This document shows, piece after piece, positions 34,481 through 47,404 of a stretch of 64,000 nucleotides of DNA. Location: NCBI RefSeq assembly GCF_003073045.1, contig NC_037601.1, forward strand, positions 5,673,872-5,737,871, read 5' to 3'. The notes beneath the pieces were generated by a model. The model worked only from the letters and a program-made list of their open reading frames with translations. It did no database searches and was not told the DNA's origin. The position numbers were made by a program, and so were the translations under genes. Numbering within the stretch: position 1 is the stretch's first letter; each line of letters begins with the position of its first letter. Origin of the DNA: Pomacea canaliculata. Lineage: Eukaryota > Mollusca > Gastropoda > Architaenioglossa > Ampullariidae.

Positions 34481-36453
34481 CTAGGAATCATCACTGTGGG
34501 GGTTGGACTTCTTATTGGTATTGCAGCATTCAATGTTCTGGTTGCGGTACATGATGACAACATCCAGAGTGTAAACAGCCAGAGCAGCAAAGCAGAAAAA
34601 CTGAAATACAAGAAAAAGTCACAAGACCACCTCACAAAATGTGATGATTGGTAATGTAAGAAAGACTGGCTATAATATAATCTGACAAATAACAACATTA
34701 TCAATCCCAGATGACTAGTTTAAAATGCTTTATAGACTGTTTTTTGTAGCATTGTCAACAACAGTCATTTTGTAAAGTAGTAATCATAAACCTGATATTG
34801 TTTTGAACATCTTAGAGAAGATTATGAATATTGGGCAGCTAGAATAATGACATCAATACCAGTCAGGTAATATTTAGGATTTTTAGATGAGGAAAGAAAC
34901 ATAAAAGCTAGTTAATATCAATGTTAACTCACACAAGCCGCAACGATGCTTGGCTCTAAGTGGGCACGCACAGCACTCACAATAGCAGCAATCAGAAACA
35001 GAATAACGTATATTCCACAGTAAATGATCTCCTGGAAAGAAACAATAAATTTTTTTATGAAAGCATAATTTTACTTCTTGGTTAACCAAGGGTTAGACAT
35101 AAACAAGACAAGCCTCAGTGCCTGTCATGTGCTTTCACACATTAATGCAATGTAATATGTTCTCTCTGCTTGAAGCCCATGGAAATACTACAAATCTCCT
35201 GAAGATTGGAGATATGGCCAAGACTATTATTAGTATTGATCTATTCTCTGCTTTTGTTACAGATGAAAATAAAAAATGACTATGAGATGTAGATAAGAAA
35301 TGTAGCTCTAAAACATCTTGGACTTTAGTGACATTTAGCTCAACAAGTTTGGTCTTCCATTAATCTTTCTCCCAAATGATTGAATGATCCACAGGACTTG
35401 TGTCTTTGTGTTGAAGTGTACTGTGTTCTGGTTGCTATTGTGTATGTTTATCTCGTGGTCAAATGCTCTTTTGCAGTATTTTGACCCATGGTTTGGAATT
35501 CTCTCCCATTGCACTTACAACATATATTGACACATGAAACCCAATATTGTACCTTAAAGCACATTCTTTCGAACATACTTCACAGACTGACTTTCTTGCA
35601 TGTATGTGTGCATGTTATTGTGTGGTGTAAAATGAGTAGTGACAACCAGGTTCAATATAAAAATGATTATGACAGTGATTTTCAGGTGTGCGTAACTGCA
35701 AAGAAGGAAATAAGATTTTGAGAATGATTTATTCAAAAACATGCATGGAGCCTTAGGATGATACAAATTGTTGCAGATCAATTTCAACATTTCAACAGGT
35801 GCAATACAAATGTCAAAAAATGTTTCAGGACCCATGGGTATTGAACACTTGTGTTTCTGTCCGCTAACACCTGGTCAAAACTTTTTAATTGCAATGCTTG
35901 ATTTTATTTTTTTTACTTTCTTATTATTGATATTTTCTTTTTGCCAGCCAAGTGAATTTCATACATTAAACACTACAAGCTACAGAGAACATATTTAATT
36001 CAAAACTCACAATAAGGTTCCAGGGCCCAGATAATTGGGAGATTAATTGGAAGAAATGAAAGATGAAAAGGATAACTGTTGTCCCTAGTGCTGACGCTGC
36101 CACGAACTGTACCCATCCACCTCCAACATAGTACCAATCATCAATGGAGGCACATATTAGCACAAGAATGTCCAGAACCTGCAATGAAAACAAACAATAT
36201 ATGATTACGAAAAGCATTTCTGAAAACAAAATGTTCTCTTAGTTTACAGCTTTGAAGAAGTGAGCTGTGTAGAGTTAAACCTGATACCCTGAACAATTAT
36301 ATTCACTTTCAAACAAAACAAACAAAAAGAGCTTTTTTTTTGCTCAGTTCTCACTATTTCCACAATTTTTAAGATGCTTGGAATGGTCCTGACATATTCC
36401 ACATCTAGTCGTATTTTTTCTTGATTTCCTGATGGTTTCGTAGTTGTTGCCAT
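34481..36453 (-). CDS. MARVEL-domain four-helix membrane protein (gene A2)
   Basis: Coding exons, phase 0: 36453-36355, 36178-36011, 35031-34933 and 34600-34481, giving 161 residues. It is open and spliceable throughout, so I take it as a real gene. Exon 2 agrees with A1 in 46 of 56 residues and exon 3 in 22 of 33. The first exon is seven residues shorter. After helix 4 the tail differs completely: NQNIECCNTNKKSNPHSDDS replaces the Thr-rich, Tyr-ending tail of A1. Two adjacent cysteines just after the helix could be palmitoylated (inference). The upstream exon has an acceptor at 36494 and the 5' non-coding exon ends at 38144. All three lineage members keep the same intron places. Confidence 0.83.
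35385..35625 (+). repeat. LINE C-terminal fragment shared with copy 1
   Basis: It encodes MVWNSLPLHLQHIL, the same worn LINE end as at 24600-24840 and at the same place between coding exons 2 and 3. The insertion therefore predates the duplication. Confidence 0.6.
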
Positions 36454-38143
36454 CTTGGCTAAGGAATCTCAATGAAGAAATATTTTCTCAGATTCTGTAA
36501 AACAAACAGTCAGTATCAGAACATGTCTTATGAACTGAAGAACATTGTCTACCAGTCTGACAGATAAGAAACTTCTTTGAGTTTATTTCCCCTTACGCCA
36601 GGTAGTCCTTATTTCTAGTTACATCACCTCTTAGAACACGAAGATCTTCTCTGCTTAATGGCAACGAATTATTAAATTACCTACCTGATTTTGTAGGCTT
36701 ATTATCACTGTCTTTAGCCAAAAATGCTATGCATAAACAAAATGGTATCAGTAACCAGTGCCATCATATGCAGAGTTGTTTACATCAGATATATTCTGCT
36801 ATTCTTCATGGCCTAATATGACCTATCAGTGTGATTTTCAACAGTTACAATACCTACTGTGATTGTATTTCAAGAAGCTAGATGCTTCTTGATTTAAGTT
36901 TTTAACATTCCTGAGATTTCAAAACATTAAACAAGTAAACATTCATCACAATATTTTCAGTAGCTATATTTTATATCTACCTTTATGTTATCATTAGTTT
37001 TGGCTTTTCTGCTAGAGGGAATTTTAACAAGGAGTACATATTACACAGTCAGTTGCAAAATAAACCTTAGAACCATGCAGACATACTGCAGCAGTGGCAC
37101 AACATTAGAAAGAAGTGTTTGGATAATAGTAGGTGTATCTAGGTCAGTGCTCATCTAAGTAAGCAGTATGATTCTGGTGTCAGTGTCATTTCTCAAAAAT
37201 AATGGCTAATCCAGCAGGTTGTGCTGCACAGTGATAACACTGCCTATACCTGAGATCTCTGAATAATTTCAGAACAATATTGTATGATGTAAACAGAAGC
37301 ATATTCTCTCTCACACACATTTATTTGAAAATGATCTATTAGGGATCACAATGTCATGAATTATTGTCATTTCAAATGTGACTTTCATGATGGTGTTATT
37401 TACTCTATAACTTCGCAGTCACAATAGATGGATTCTGTATGAAGGTCAAATTTTCAAACTGGTAACATGTGACCACTCCATGTTCTAGTAATTTGTCTCC
37501 TATATATTTTTAGCAAGAACAAAAACTTCAACACAAATGCCAGCAATTAGCTCTTACCCAGCAGAACACAATGACAGGTATCACCTATATTTATATCTGT
37601 CTCTAATGACACAGGCACTGTATATTTCACTACTCTGTCACAAAATTGTCAAGAGATCCAAATTTAACGAGGGAAACACAAACGCTTAACATCGACATGC
37701 TGCAAGCAAGTTGTTTCTGAGAAATAACTACACTGTAATCACACTGCTTACTAGACGAGAACTGACCTACATACACCCACGACTTGTATCACTGGACTGC
37801 TGGCACACTTGTTTCACAAGGCAGGCGTGAACAAAGCTTCCGGCTCAGTCACAGTTCATATTAACTACTAAAACGAGGCGGGTGTGTATAAAGGTTCCGG
37901 TTTAGTCACATTCATTGTTTAGGCCAGCCGAGACTGACAGCAGAGAACTTCACGTCGGTCTCGGTAGACAGACAGCAATTCACCTATACACGTCCGTGAT
38001 GCACCTAACATTATGCTACATTGACAGATAAGCCTGTATATTCGAACCGCGCAAACAAGAACAAAGTCGAGTTGATATAGCACAAACACAACAAAATTGC
38101 ATCAGAGGTTTACTGTCTGTACGTATGAAAACCAGGGACTCAC

Positions 38144-38240
38144 CGGGCGGTGTTGCCGGAAGTGTGGTAGTGGCCCGTCTCCCACAGGGGACACGAAGTT
38201 ATTAGTAGAAATACCACGTGACAGGGTCATCTAGTTATTT
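38144..38240 (-). promoter_or_regulatory. non-coding first exon and promoter side of gene A2
   Basis: A donor (CCGG, then TGAGTCCC on the minus strand) ends at 38144, homologous to the donor at 30211 of A1. The exon's right edge is unknown. Confidence 0.5.
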
Positions 38241-40035
38241 ATATAATCTACGTGATAAGGGATATTCTCATGTTGCAATGTACCGCACTTTGCGGGATTT
38301 GCAAGGACCAACCAGCTTCGCGCGCGGCTCGCAAGTGAGGTTGAAGCAAAGTTTGCATGAATAAGTGGATGTTTTTTTTTTTTCGCAAGGTGGATGATCG
38401 ACATTGTATGGAGGTAGATAATCGGAATGCTTGAACACAAATAGCCCCACCCCGTAACCTGAACCTCCAAATTCTAAAGTGAACATTCCGAAGAGGTGTG
38501 AAGCGAAATGTTTCTTGTTAAGACCACTGTGGGAGAATAGCATACCCATGTATATATGTATTAAATATACCCGTAACTCCAGGATGGCAAAGCTACTTTT
38601 ATTTGTACGCCGGTAGGCTACAGCTACTTTTCTCAAAATGTAGCCCGGCTACAGACCTACAGTACAATTTTCCAAAAAGTAGCCAGCTACTTTGGGCTAC
38701 TTTTAAAATGTAGCCAGCTTCTTTTAGCTTCTTTTGGCTACTTTTTTAAAAGAGTGGATGTTATAACAAGAGCTTAGCTGTAGCAAATATACACAAACAT
38801 CAAAACATACCACTAAACACTAATATTACTTGCTTTACAAAGTTTTATTATAATAATGAAACGGAGAACTGCGATATACCGACAATTTTTATTTAGTGAA
38901 TCCATAAATGCTTTCATTTCATTCCTTGCCCCCTTCCTACTCCCGGCCTTTTTCACACAATAAGTACACGTATTTTACGATTATATTAAACATTTCTGAT
39001 CTTTTTTCCTCATCCTGTTTTAGTGACAAAAGAAATTATATAAGTTTTCCGATAAACATTTGTTTTCTATAACTATTTGTTCCTATTATTAGAAATGAAA
39101 ACTAAACAGATGCTTAAGTATCAGGTACCTGGTGGAATTTTCAATAAGTTAGGTTATGTGGTGATGAAAAATGTCAACTCTTATCAATACTGTGACAATG
39201 AACAACAGACCATTGAAATAAATGAGTTTGCATGGAATATAAGTAAAACAACTGCTTAATCTAATTTAGGCAAGCAGATCATAAGGCATTTTTTTCTAAC
39301 ACTGACACTGAAACAAAGAAAAGAACACAAACTAATTGTTTCCAAAAGCTGATAGGGTGAAAAGTATAGTCTGGCATACTAGAATAGACTTTAATTATAT
39401 AGTAGGATGTCAAATGTAGCATATAAACACTGAAATATATTTTTCAAAATGATCTGATACAAGATATATTTATTTTAAATCTTTAAGCTTGAATTTCTGT
39501 TTGTTCGTTTTGACATCAGTCCTAAACTATAAAACATATTTCTCAGATTGGCTGTGCTACAGCAGTAAAATTTTGCAATTTTGTTTAGAAATGCATAAGC
39601 TACAAAGTGATGCATTTGAGAATATGGTATAAACATTACTTTAATAAAATTAACATTTTTCTAATATTTTCTAAATATTTAATTGCCACATTCACACTGA
39701 GTCGGGGGGTACCATGTCTGATTTTTTATATCTCCTAGAAATCTTGAGATATCAAACGGCTTATGATCAGTTTTCTTATCATGCCTCTAGTTTACAAAAA
39801 ACCCAAAACCTTTGGTAATGACTTATGGTATTGTGTAAATTTGTTTTTAAAAAATGCTTGTACGTTTTGAAACAAAACGTTGATTAAAGTCACAATTTTC
39901 ACTTTAGGTACTCAAAACAGTTTTAAGTGCTATTTATGTTATTTTGTTACTATATTTAAAAACCTTAAAGATATTTAAAATATGGATTTTAATTTTTGGA
40001 GTGTACCGGTAACCTTAAAACAAATCTACATTCTT

Positions 40036-43000
40036 TTAGTCCTTCATAGAATTGAATTTGACCAGAACTTTGGCCTCGAAGTTGCTGTCTGTCACCCTAG
40101 TGCGCAGCTTTGTCATGATAAGTCCTGCCAGACTGAACAATCTCTCAAACCGCAGCACTGCTTGCAAGACGGTGTTGGTGCGCAAATAAATTTGTTTGAC
40201 GTGGGATATTTGTCCAGTTCACTGACATTCTGCGACAATCCAGACATCAGGAAGGTAGTTGTCTCAGGGGTGCCGGTAACTTCTGCATAAATGATGAAGT
40301 CTGCCTGTTCGTCTGTGCACTTGGTTGGGGATTGGACTGGCGTGTTCCATCAATGCTGCCTCTGCAGTCAAAGAGGGATCTGCATTTCTCACGCAGGGTT
40401 TGGTCCCCAGTCCACATCAACTTGCAGCTGAAACAATAATATGCACAATAATTAATGCTTTGTTTAATTTGGTTAAAATTTTTTCTTATTGTTTTTTAAT
40501 TAATTTTCTAAAATGTACTGGTTTATGTACTTATTTTGATTTGTACGCAAGTGTCAAAAGACCAGTGACAGTGAATATTTATGTTGGTTTTTTAAATCAA
40601 ATCCCCCTCCCCCCCCCCCAAAAGTTTATTTTTTAATTTATTTACGATATTTGTATAGCGCTTATTCTCGTTTAATCTGAGCTCTAAGCGCTTCATTCTT
40701 CTCATTCTCAAAGAACAGTGACACAGAGTAGCTTATAAATGAAGAAAATACATTGAAATAACGAAAACTCTCCCTCACCTTGGTTCGACACAGTTGCAAG
40801 CAGGGTGTCTTGGTCCTTATAGGCATCAGCAAATTGGTCTCCAACCCATTCAGGACAGCAGTAGCCAGGGGACCACAGATTTCTAGCTTGGACTTCTGTT
40901 TGCTCGATGCGGATTTGAGGGTGTTGAGCTGAGGCAGGAGGTGTCCCAAGCCCACGCACTTCTCGCCTGCAAGTAGTTGAGGCATCTGGCAAGAGGCCCC
41001 ATCACCTGCAACAAACAAATAACAGCAAATGTTGAACCCCATTTTCAAAGGGGAAAAAAGGGAAGCAACCACATACCTGTGTGTGTTGACATCTAACCCT
41101 GAACCAAGGGAATATTTGAAAATAGTATAGCTTAGCTCAAGGAAAAATTTTGCAATAATACATAAAAAAAAACTTACCATACAAACTCTTCATGAAGAGC
41201 TGGTCTCTGGGGGTAAACCTTGGGAGGCCAAGGGCATCTGCTAACTTGGTCAGCTGCTCAGCCGTGAGGTCTTGAAGGCATTGGACGGCATCATACGTAG
41301 AATTCCAGCGGGTTTGGTTTGGAATGATCATCTGCCGTCCGTAGCCTCTTGAATGCTCTCTGTTGGACATATAAAAAAAAAAAATAAATAAACACACATT
41401 ACAAACACACACACTCAAAACATACAAAATTAATTCTAAAAAAGACTGGGGTGGGTGGGAGGGGGAGGGGGAAGTGAAACAATTTTGTAAGTAAACAAAT
41501 GAATTACCTGCAGCAGACACAACTCTGGACTGCTTATTCCAGACAGCTTGAGCTTTTGCAACAGGGATCTGCTGGCAGTTCGGAATGCACCGTCCTGAAG
41601 GGCAGCCTCACTGTCCTTGCTTGCGACCAGGTTAAGCGTGTGGGCCGCACAACGCTGGTGAGGGGCAGTACAACAGATGTTGATTCCCTGGCAGGAACTC
41701 CACAGAAGTGATGTTCTCCTCTTCCTCATCACTGTCTGAGTCTTCTGGTGACTGATCCTGACCAAACACCCTGGAAAACAAAATGCAACGGAAATCATTA
41801 AATAATCTGAAGTGCATTTGGCCACATAGAACAAACTACTTTTGTTTTTAAAAAAAAATAAAGTGGTAACATAAGAATCTTCACATTGGAAGTACCTCGC
41901 CACAGCCTGCTTGCTCATCCTAGATATATACAGCAGTACAGTAACGTACATAATCATCATAATACATGTACACACCTGAAAGCTTTCACGAAGTTTGATG
42001 CGTTGTCCGTCACAATGCGAACAACTTTGGTTTCTGGATTTTGTACTCTCTCAGGATGGAGTTGAGCTGCGTGGCTAGGACATCATGGGTGTGCGAACCT
42101 TTCCTCTTTTGCAGGCCAATGCAAAGGATTTTTCTTTCATAGCCTTCCAAAAAATGGCAGGTAACTCCCAAGAATGACCTGAAACACAAGAAAGGAAAAG
42201 TAACATTAAAACTTAACCCTAATTTACATTGGCATCAAATATTCTTTATAGATGAAAAACAAATACAACTGAAATTAAACATTGAATTAAAAATATAAAA
42301 AAAACTTGCCTTCGATGAGCAGTCCAGCAATCTGCAGTGATGCATACATGCTCCACATTCTCCAGTTCACCGATAATTTTCTTCTTCAGCTCAGCCATCT
42401 TTTCCTGAAACACAATGCACAATGCAATTTTAGCAGATGAAATTTGAGTTCTGTGACCAAGAACAAAAGACATTAATTGTGGATACATCACCCTACTTAA
42501 AATAAAACTAGTAAAACAAACAAAAAAGGAAGAAAAAAAATAGTAAAACTTACCTCCAACATTCTGTTCGCCGTTTTCCTGCTCATTAACTGGGGTTTCC
42601 TGGCCAGTGAGTCTGGACACGAACTTTGAAAACTCTCGTTCTCCAGCATGAAGAAGGACAGGTTGCATTCCAACAGGTAATCAAGGACGGCGGAATTGAC
42701 GTCTGCTTTGCTGACGGTACTCTCGGTTCCACTTTGAAGAGCTTCGAGACAGAGGTTGTCGTCGTCTTCCTTTTTCCGCTTTCGTGACGTTTCCAAGTCT
42801 TGAGTCAACTGCCTGGCAAGCAGTGGATGTTTCCTCTAAAATAAACACATGAAAATGAAACAAAATTTTAGAAGTCCATTCACAATCACAGCAAGTTTCT
42901 ACCAAGCTAATTGTCATATTAAATTACTAGCATTAAATATAAAATCCTTCCAGCACCATACTGTTCAAACGTCCTCCATGCTCTTTCATACAAACAAACA

Positions 43001-43330
43001 AAAAACACACACACACACTTTATGAAAAGACTAAATAGATAGTACAGAAATGGTAAAGACAGCAGTTTGATCAGTCGACGCCCCTGCGGTAATCACGTTG
43101 ACGCAACCATTACTTTCCACAATCTTTACAACATGTAACTCCTCTAAGCAGACAAGCAAGAACATGAAGAATGAAGATCGATGAAAATCTCAACGAACTT
43201 TACCTGCAAGTGCGTTTCAAATTAAACGCCGACGTCTTGTTCGTTGAGTACTTTTTCGTGCACCCATTTTGCATTTGAAACTATAGCCACATTTGTGGCT
43301 TCGCAAAATGTAAAAAATTTCAAATAAGGC
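40036..43330 (-). pseudogene. hAT transposase (ZBED-like), decayed
   Basis: Pieces in order: a BED zinc finger remnant ending at 43204 (TSAFNLKR), then blocks at 42833-42554, 42404-42310, 42178-41976, 41770-41508, 41359-41178, 41005-40779 and 40427-40036. Family marks are ITADCWTAHRR, VTDNASNFVKAFR, RCAAHTLNLVASKD, NQTRWNSTYDAVQC and the C-terminal dimerisation end FERLFSLAGLIMTKLRTRV...LVKFN. Splice sites between blocks are clear; one is a GC-AG pair (donor at 42309). The frame is lost at least in the BED block, between IQKP and VVRIV, before RCAAHT, and in the block near 40980, so no active protein is expected. hAT transposases cut and paste the element using a DDE nuclease core (family knowledge). 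Confidence 0.8.
40625..40705. repeat. 'AGCGCT' terminal repeat fragment
   Basis: The arrangement TTGTATAGCGCTTATTC ... TGAGCTCTAAGCGCTTC is a hairpin-like pattern often found at the ends of invertebrate retroposons. A related piece is at 54592-54645. It lies in an intron of the outer transposase. Confidence 0.45.
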
Positions 43331-43531
43331 TGGAAATTGATGGGTACGTCATCTTCGTGTAGCAGGGTAGATGTGATTCTTCCCCCAGTCTCTCCACACA
43401 GGGCCGGCGCTAGGCTGTGTTGCGCCTAGGCGAAAGAAAAATTCTGCGCCCCCCCCCCCACCTCACAAAAAGTGAACCATGTTATATCATTTATTTCGCA
43501 ATTTATTTAGTCCTGGTCATGAAATTGATGT

Positions 43532-44040
43532 TTAAAACCTCACTTTTCTTGGTTTTTGCTGTGCAAAACGAGTTATCAGTTCCTTCAGATTGAGTGCATT
43601 TGCCAAGTCATGCTCAATAGATATGGTGGCCAGCCCAGTCAGTCTCTCTTGCAACATTGTTGATCTCATATGGTTTTTAATTAATTTTAATTTTGAGAAA
43701 CTCCCTTCTGCACTGGCAACAGAAATTGGAAGGATCAGTAAAATTCTGAGAGACACTACAACATTCGGCACAATATCAAATAGCTTATCTTGGATTATGA
43801 ATGTTAAGACTTCTTTGGGGTTCATTTTAGGTTTGGGAAGTCTTCTAGCCACAACCTGTAATTCAGAACAGAGTTCCTCCGCGTCAGTGTCTTTGCTGTC
43901 TCTGTGCATTAGTGCCTTTGCCAAACCTGAAGATAGTAGAATGTCCTTCCTTGGTTTTTCAGAAATGCTTTGGATATCATAAAGAAATCCAAATAATGCA
44001 CTGTGCTCCTGAATCTGTTTAAATCTGTCTTCAATGGACG
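43532..44040 (-). pseudogene. hAT transposase C-terminal piece (ZMYM/TTF-type)
   Basis: It reads SIEDRFKQIQEHSALFGFLYD, a short break of similarity, then LAKALMHRDSKDTDAEELCSE and the hAT dimerisation block (PISVASAEGSFSKLKLIKNH, LATISIEHDLA). This is the C-terminal third of the hAT class resembling ZMYM1-like host proteins, distinct from the ZBED-like outer transposase. The N-terminal two thirds are missing; the DNA beyond 44040 has no matching frame. It is a truncated transposase, not a host gene. Confidence 0.8.
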
Positions 44041-44616
44041 CAGTTCAAACAAGAAAGCTAGGCTGAAATATCACCAGTAATGATCGCGGCGGTTTGTCTC
44101 AGAACTCCACGCGATTGTGATGTGCTAAAGACCACCAGACTGTCACGGACCCGTTTGTGCAATGAACAGTTTTGCAAAAAGTTACACCAGCGCTATCGCA
44201 ACCCGTTGCATCCACACAATCAAAATAAGCACTATAAGAAATAAGGAAATGAAATTAATGTAAAGAAAGACATAAATCGTGTTAATAAACTATATACAGC
44301 TATGTCACAGTGTATAAAATTCATGCGAACTTATCTTTACAAACTCTCATGAAGTGGCTGTAGGACAGTAGCACTGTTCAGTCTGGCATGGCTAAGTCCA
44401 GTTCACAACCTTTACTGATTCAACTGTGGAAGGATGATCGCTCCAAGCACCCGAACAGACGATTACAAAGTAAATTCAAACAGCAGCACGAGATGTCAGC
44501 AGCCGCTCAGAAAAGTGAGGTTTGTACATCGTCCTGTGGGTTTTAAGTTCAAAGTTACAACTACCTCTTCCCACTCTGGCTGTCCAGCCTGGTAATGTGA
44601 TCTGACTTTCTTTAAA

Positions 44617-44880
44617 GTGGTAGAGATTTATCTCTACCCTTCTCCACTAAGCCACCCCACTGAGGTCCTTTCAATCTTTCTCTCTTCTCTCTTTCTCATC
44701 TCACGGACAACTATCAAGTTTCAGCGCACCACCTTTGTCCAGTCTTCTAGTCTGATCCGACTGGTCATTAACTGTGACAGATTTATCGCTACCTGTGGGC
44801 CTGTCCACCCATCACCTCCATCGGCAAGTGCTTTCAATGGTTCTCTTCTTTCTCATCTTACAGATGAACTAACAAGTAAA
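44617..44880. repeat. degenerate ~155-bp tandem duplication
   Basis: The series AGATTTATC...CTACC...CACC...CTTTCAAT...CTCTTCT..TTTCTCATCT occurs at 44625-44720 and again at 44780-44870. It lies within the inner hAT element and is worn. Confidence 0.55.
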
Positions 44881-45818
44881 ACCGAACTGACTACATGTTT
44901 GCTGCTTAAAAATAGTAGAAAAGTGGTTTTCTACAAGAACTCATTACGACCAGAGGCGTTAGAACCCAGAAGTGTCAAAGAATGGCTTACTAAAATTAAA
45001 TCTTTTTCGAGAATTTGCTGCAGATTTGATTAATAACTTATAAGTAAGAACTACTTTTTGTCAAGAAAAGGTACGTCTGTTTTTCAATTGCAGGCGTGCA
45101 TCATACACACATGGATATGCATGCCTCCCAAATCAGACCTACACTTATGAGTAGGGGATCTCAAACACTCGTGTAAAAGGCTTATGGAGTGCACACTGAT
45201 GGAGACAAGAAATCTGTAGCACCTTGCTCTGGTCTTATTTTGCTGTGTGGTCTAAAACTCAAGCTATCACAGCTTCCAGCCTCTAGACCACCCTGATAGC
45301 AGCTTCCTCATGTTCCCATCCAAAGTCACACCTCACAGGTGGGCGGGCAATGAAAGAGTCTGTCAAGAGAGAGTCTTCTGGACACTAACAATACAAAGTT
45401 GTAAATCAGGTGTCAGGGCAGCTCCAAACACAAGCCAATGATCAACACTGCGTATTGTCCAGCATAGGGTTTGTTGAAAACAAGAGAAGTATGTAGACTG
45501 TAGGTCTTAGTACGCATTATCTCTTAATAACCAATTTCAAATATTCTGTCAATGGAGCATAACAACAAGCTATCCGTTCAAACTGTAGACAAACAGATGC
45601 ACTCTTAGATAATAAAAATAAACATTACAAGTTGACAACTAAATTAAGCGTAATACACCAATCGAACAGAAATTTAATAATTAATAAGAAAGTTAAATAT
45701 TCACGACCATGAGTCACAACAGTAAGTACAAGACTATAGGACATCAGTGTCAGTAAATAGATATGCTATAGACTTCAAATGGCTCTACCTTGATGTTTGT
45801 CTGCTAAAGACTTTAATA

Positions 45819-46532
45819 CAGTCAAATCTCCCTACTATGCCACCTACCGGGACCGAGCAAAAGTGGCATAGTAGCGGGAGTGGCATAGTAGAGAGGGTTC
45901 GTAAAAACGGCTTTATTTGTTCAAGTTACCCGTCAGTACAAAGCAGGGGTGGGCAATTAATTTTCCCAAGGGGCCGCATGATAAATTGGGATGGTTTTAG
46001 AGGGCCGGACTAATATAGTTAACTCAGTTTTACCCAATACTGTATGTATAGTATATATATACTGGCGGGCGGGCTGGTCAGAGACAGGAGGCCTTTGCCC
46101 AGGTCTGGTCCAAAGCTCTCAAGAATCGTCGGCTTCGCTAGCTGTCTCCTCTCATTCTCCCCCTCACCTCTTCATCCTCCACCCCTCCCAACCACATCCG
46201 CGCACCTGCATCCTGTCGCTAGTCGACTCCATCACACCTTCCCTCTGTCACATGGCTGTCACCCGGCCAGCCTCCACCCTCCCTGTGTGCGTGCTATGTT
46301 CCATCCCCACTAACAGCGATGTCCCACACTACCATACAGTATAGTAATCGAGCACTGCGCGGAATTTTACAACTTGTGTCTTTTAACAATCACAAAAAAG
46401 TGGCATAGTAGCGAGAGTAGGGGTGGCATAGTAAATTTTTTTTTACATTGAATTTATAGTCGGGACCGAGCAAAAGTGGCATAATACCGAGAGTGGCATA
46501 GTAGTGGGTGGCATAGTAGGGAGATTTGACTG
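45819..46532. mobile_element. pogo/Tigger-like MITE
   Basis: Terminal inverted repeats of ~25 bases (CAGTCAAATCTCCCTACTAT...) are flanked by TA on both sides (45817-45818 and 46533-46534), as Tc1/mariner/pogo elements require. The word TGGCATAGTAG is repeated many times near both ends. It encodes no transposase. It lies within the inner hAT element and itself holds a hAT-type fragment from 45944. Confidence 0.85.
45944..46015 (+). mobile_element. hAT-type MITE end fragment
   Basis: It begins CAGGGGTGGGCAATTAAT and continues with AAGGGGCCGCATGA, the familiar start of a non-autonomous hAT family. I find no opposite end before 46400, so it is either truncated or its other end is too worn to see. 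Confidence 0.55.
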
Positions 46533-46789
46533 TACTCTTATTAACTAAGAACGCGTTGGTGACATTAGCTAAGTTCCTTCGGGTTGAAAGTTCGTAAGTG
46601 TAAACAATATTGAGCATAAAACTGTTGTCAGAACCACAGAGAAACTCGCGTAGCAAACTCAAGTCAGTGTTGTTGTCCCTGATATCAGCTGCAGTATTTT
46701 CAATGCATAAGTGTGGAACCTCTTCAATGGTAAGATAGAGGAAAGAAAGGTGAGCTTGGTATTAGTGGAATGCGGTCCACTCCATCGTA

Positions 46790-47160
46790 GGGGTCCGCAC
46801 TGACCAGGCCCCATCCATCAACCCGCCCCTCCGCTGTCTATTCTCCGCCCTCTTCTTCCCCGCTGGTTAGCTGGTCACTTCAAGTGCGGCCAGTAATAAT
46901 GGGTTTTCCTGTACTACATCACTACATGAACTGAGAAACTCGGTGGTGAAGTCAACCTACAAGCTGAGGAAAAGGTGCCTTCCACCAACGCCGCCCCTCT
47001 CAGCACCCTTCCCCGCCCCTCTCCCGCCCTCTACTTGCCTGCCGGTTAGCTGGTCACTGAAGTGCGCCCTGGGATAATGCGATAGTGGGGTTTTCCTGTC
47101 ATACATGTACTGAGAAACTAGCGTGGTGGTCAGTCTACAAGCAGAGGAAAAGTGTCCTGC
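46790..47160. repeat. two-copy ~185-bp tandem repeat
   Basis: The block containing GGTTAGCTGGTCACT, then GGGTTTTCCTGT, CATGAACTGAGAAACT and CTACAAGC(T/A)GAGGAAAA occurs twice (about 46790-46975 and 46979-47160). It lies within the inner hAT element, on the transposase-upstream side. Confidence 0.75.
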
Positions 47161-47404
47161 TAATATAATTTTGTGAAAATGACATTTTCCCTAAAATTAT
47201 TCATTAAAAAAAAAAAAAAAAAAAAGCAGGCCATATTTTCCGCCCCCCTCGGTCGCTGCGCCCTAGGCGATTGCCTAGTTCGCCTAATAGGTAGAACCGG
47301 GCCTGTCTCCACAACACCAAACACAACACTGTCGTGGGTTCTAGATGGTTTTAATCCGACGCCAGTCGATATTTCTGGCAGTGGCGAACCTTGATCTCAC
47401 ATAC

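Larger units (their letters stand above)
43399..47305 (-). mobile_element. second hAT element inserted in the first
   Basis: The ends are CAGGGCCGGCGCTAGG and, reversed from the right, CAGGCCCGGTTC; both carry GCGCCTAGG/CCTAGGGCGC inner words. A perfect 8-bp target duplication TCTCCACA flanks it (43391-43398 and 47306-47313). It retains the C-terminal part of a transposase (43532-44040) and is otherwise filled with tandem repeats and a pogo-like MITE. The perfect target duplication suggests it is younger than the outer element. Confidence 0.9.

Noticed and set aside
40625-40705. Hairpin with AGCGCT arms considered as a structured RNA
   Set aside because: The same arrangement recurs at 54592 and is common at invertebrate retroposon ends, so a repeat explains it better.
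43532-43924. Thought of as a host ZMYM/ZNF862-like gene
   Set aside because: It lies between clear hAT ends with a perfect 8-bp target duplication and has only the dimerisation end, so it is a transposase remnant.
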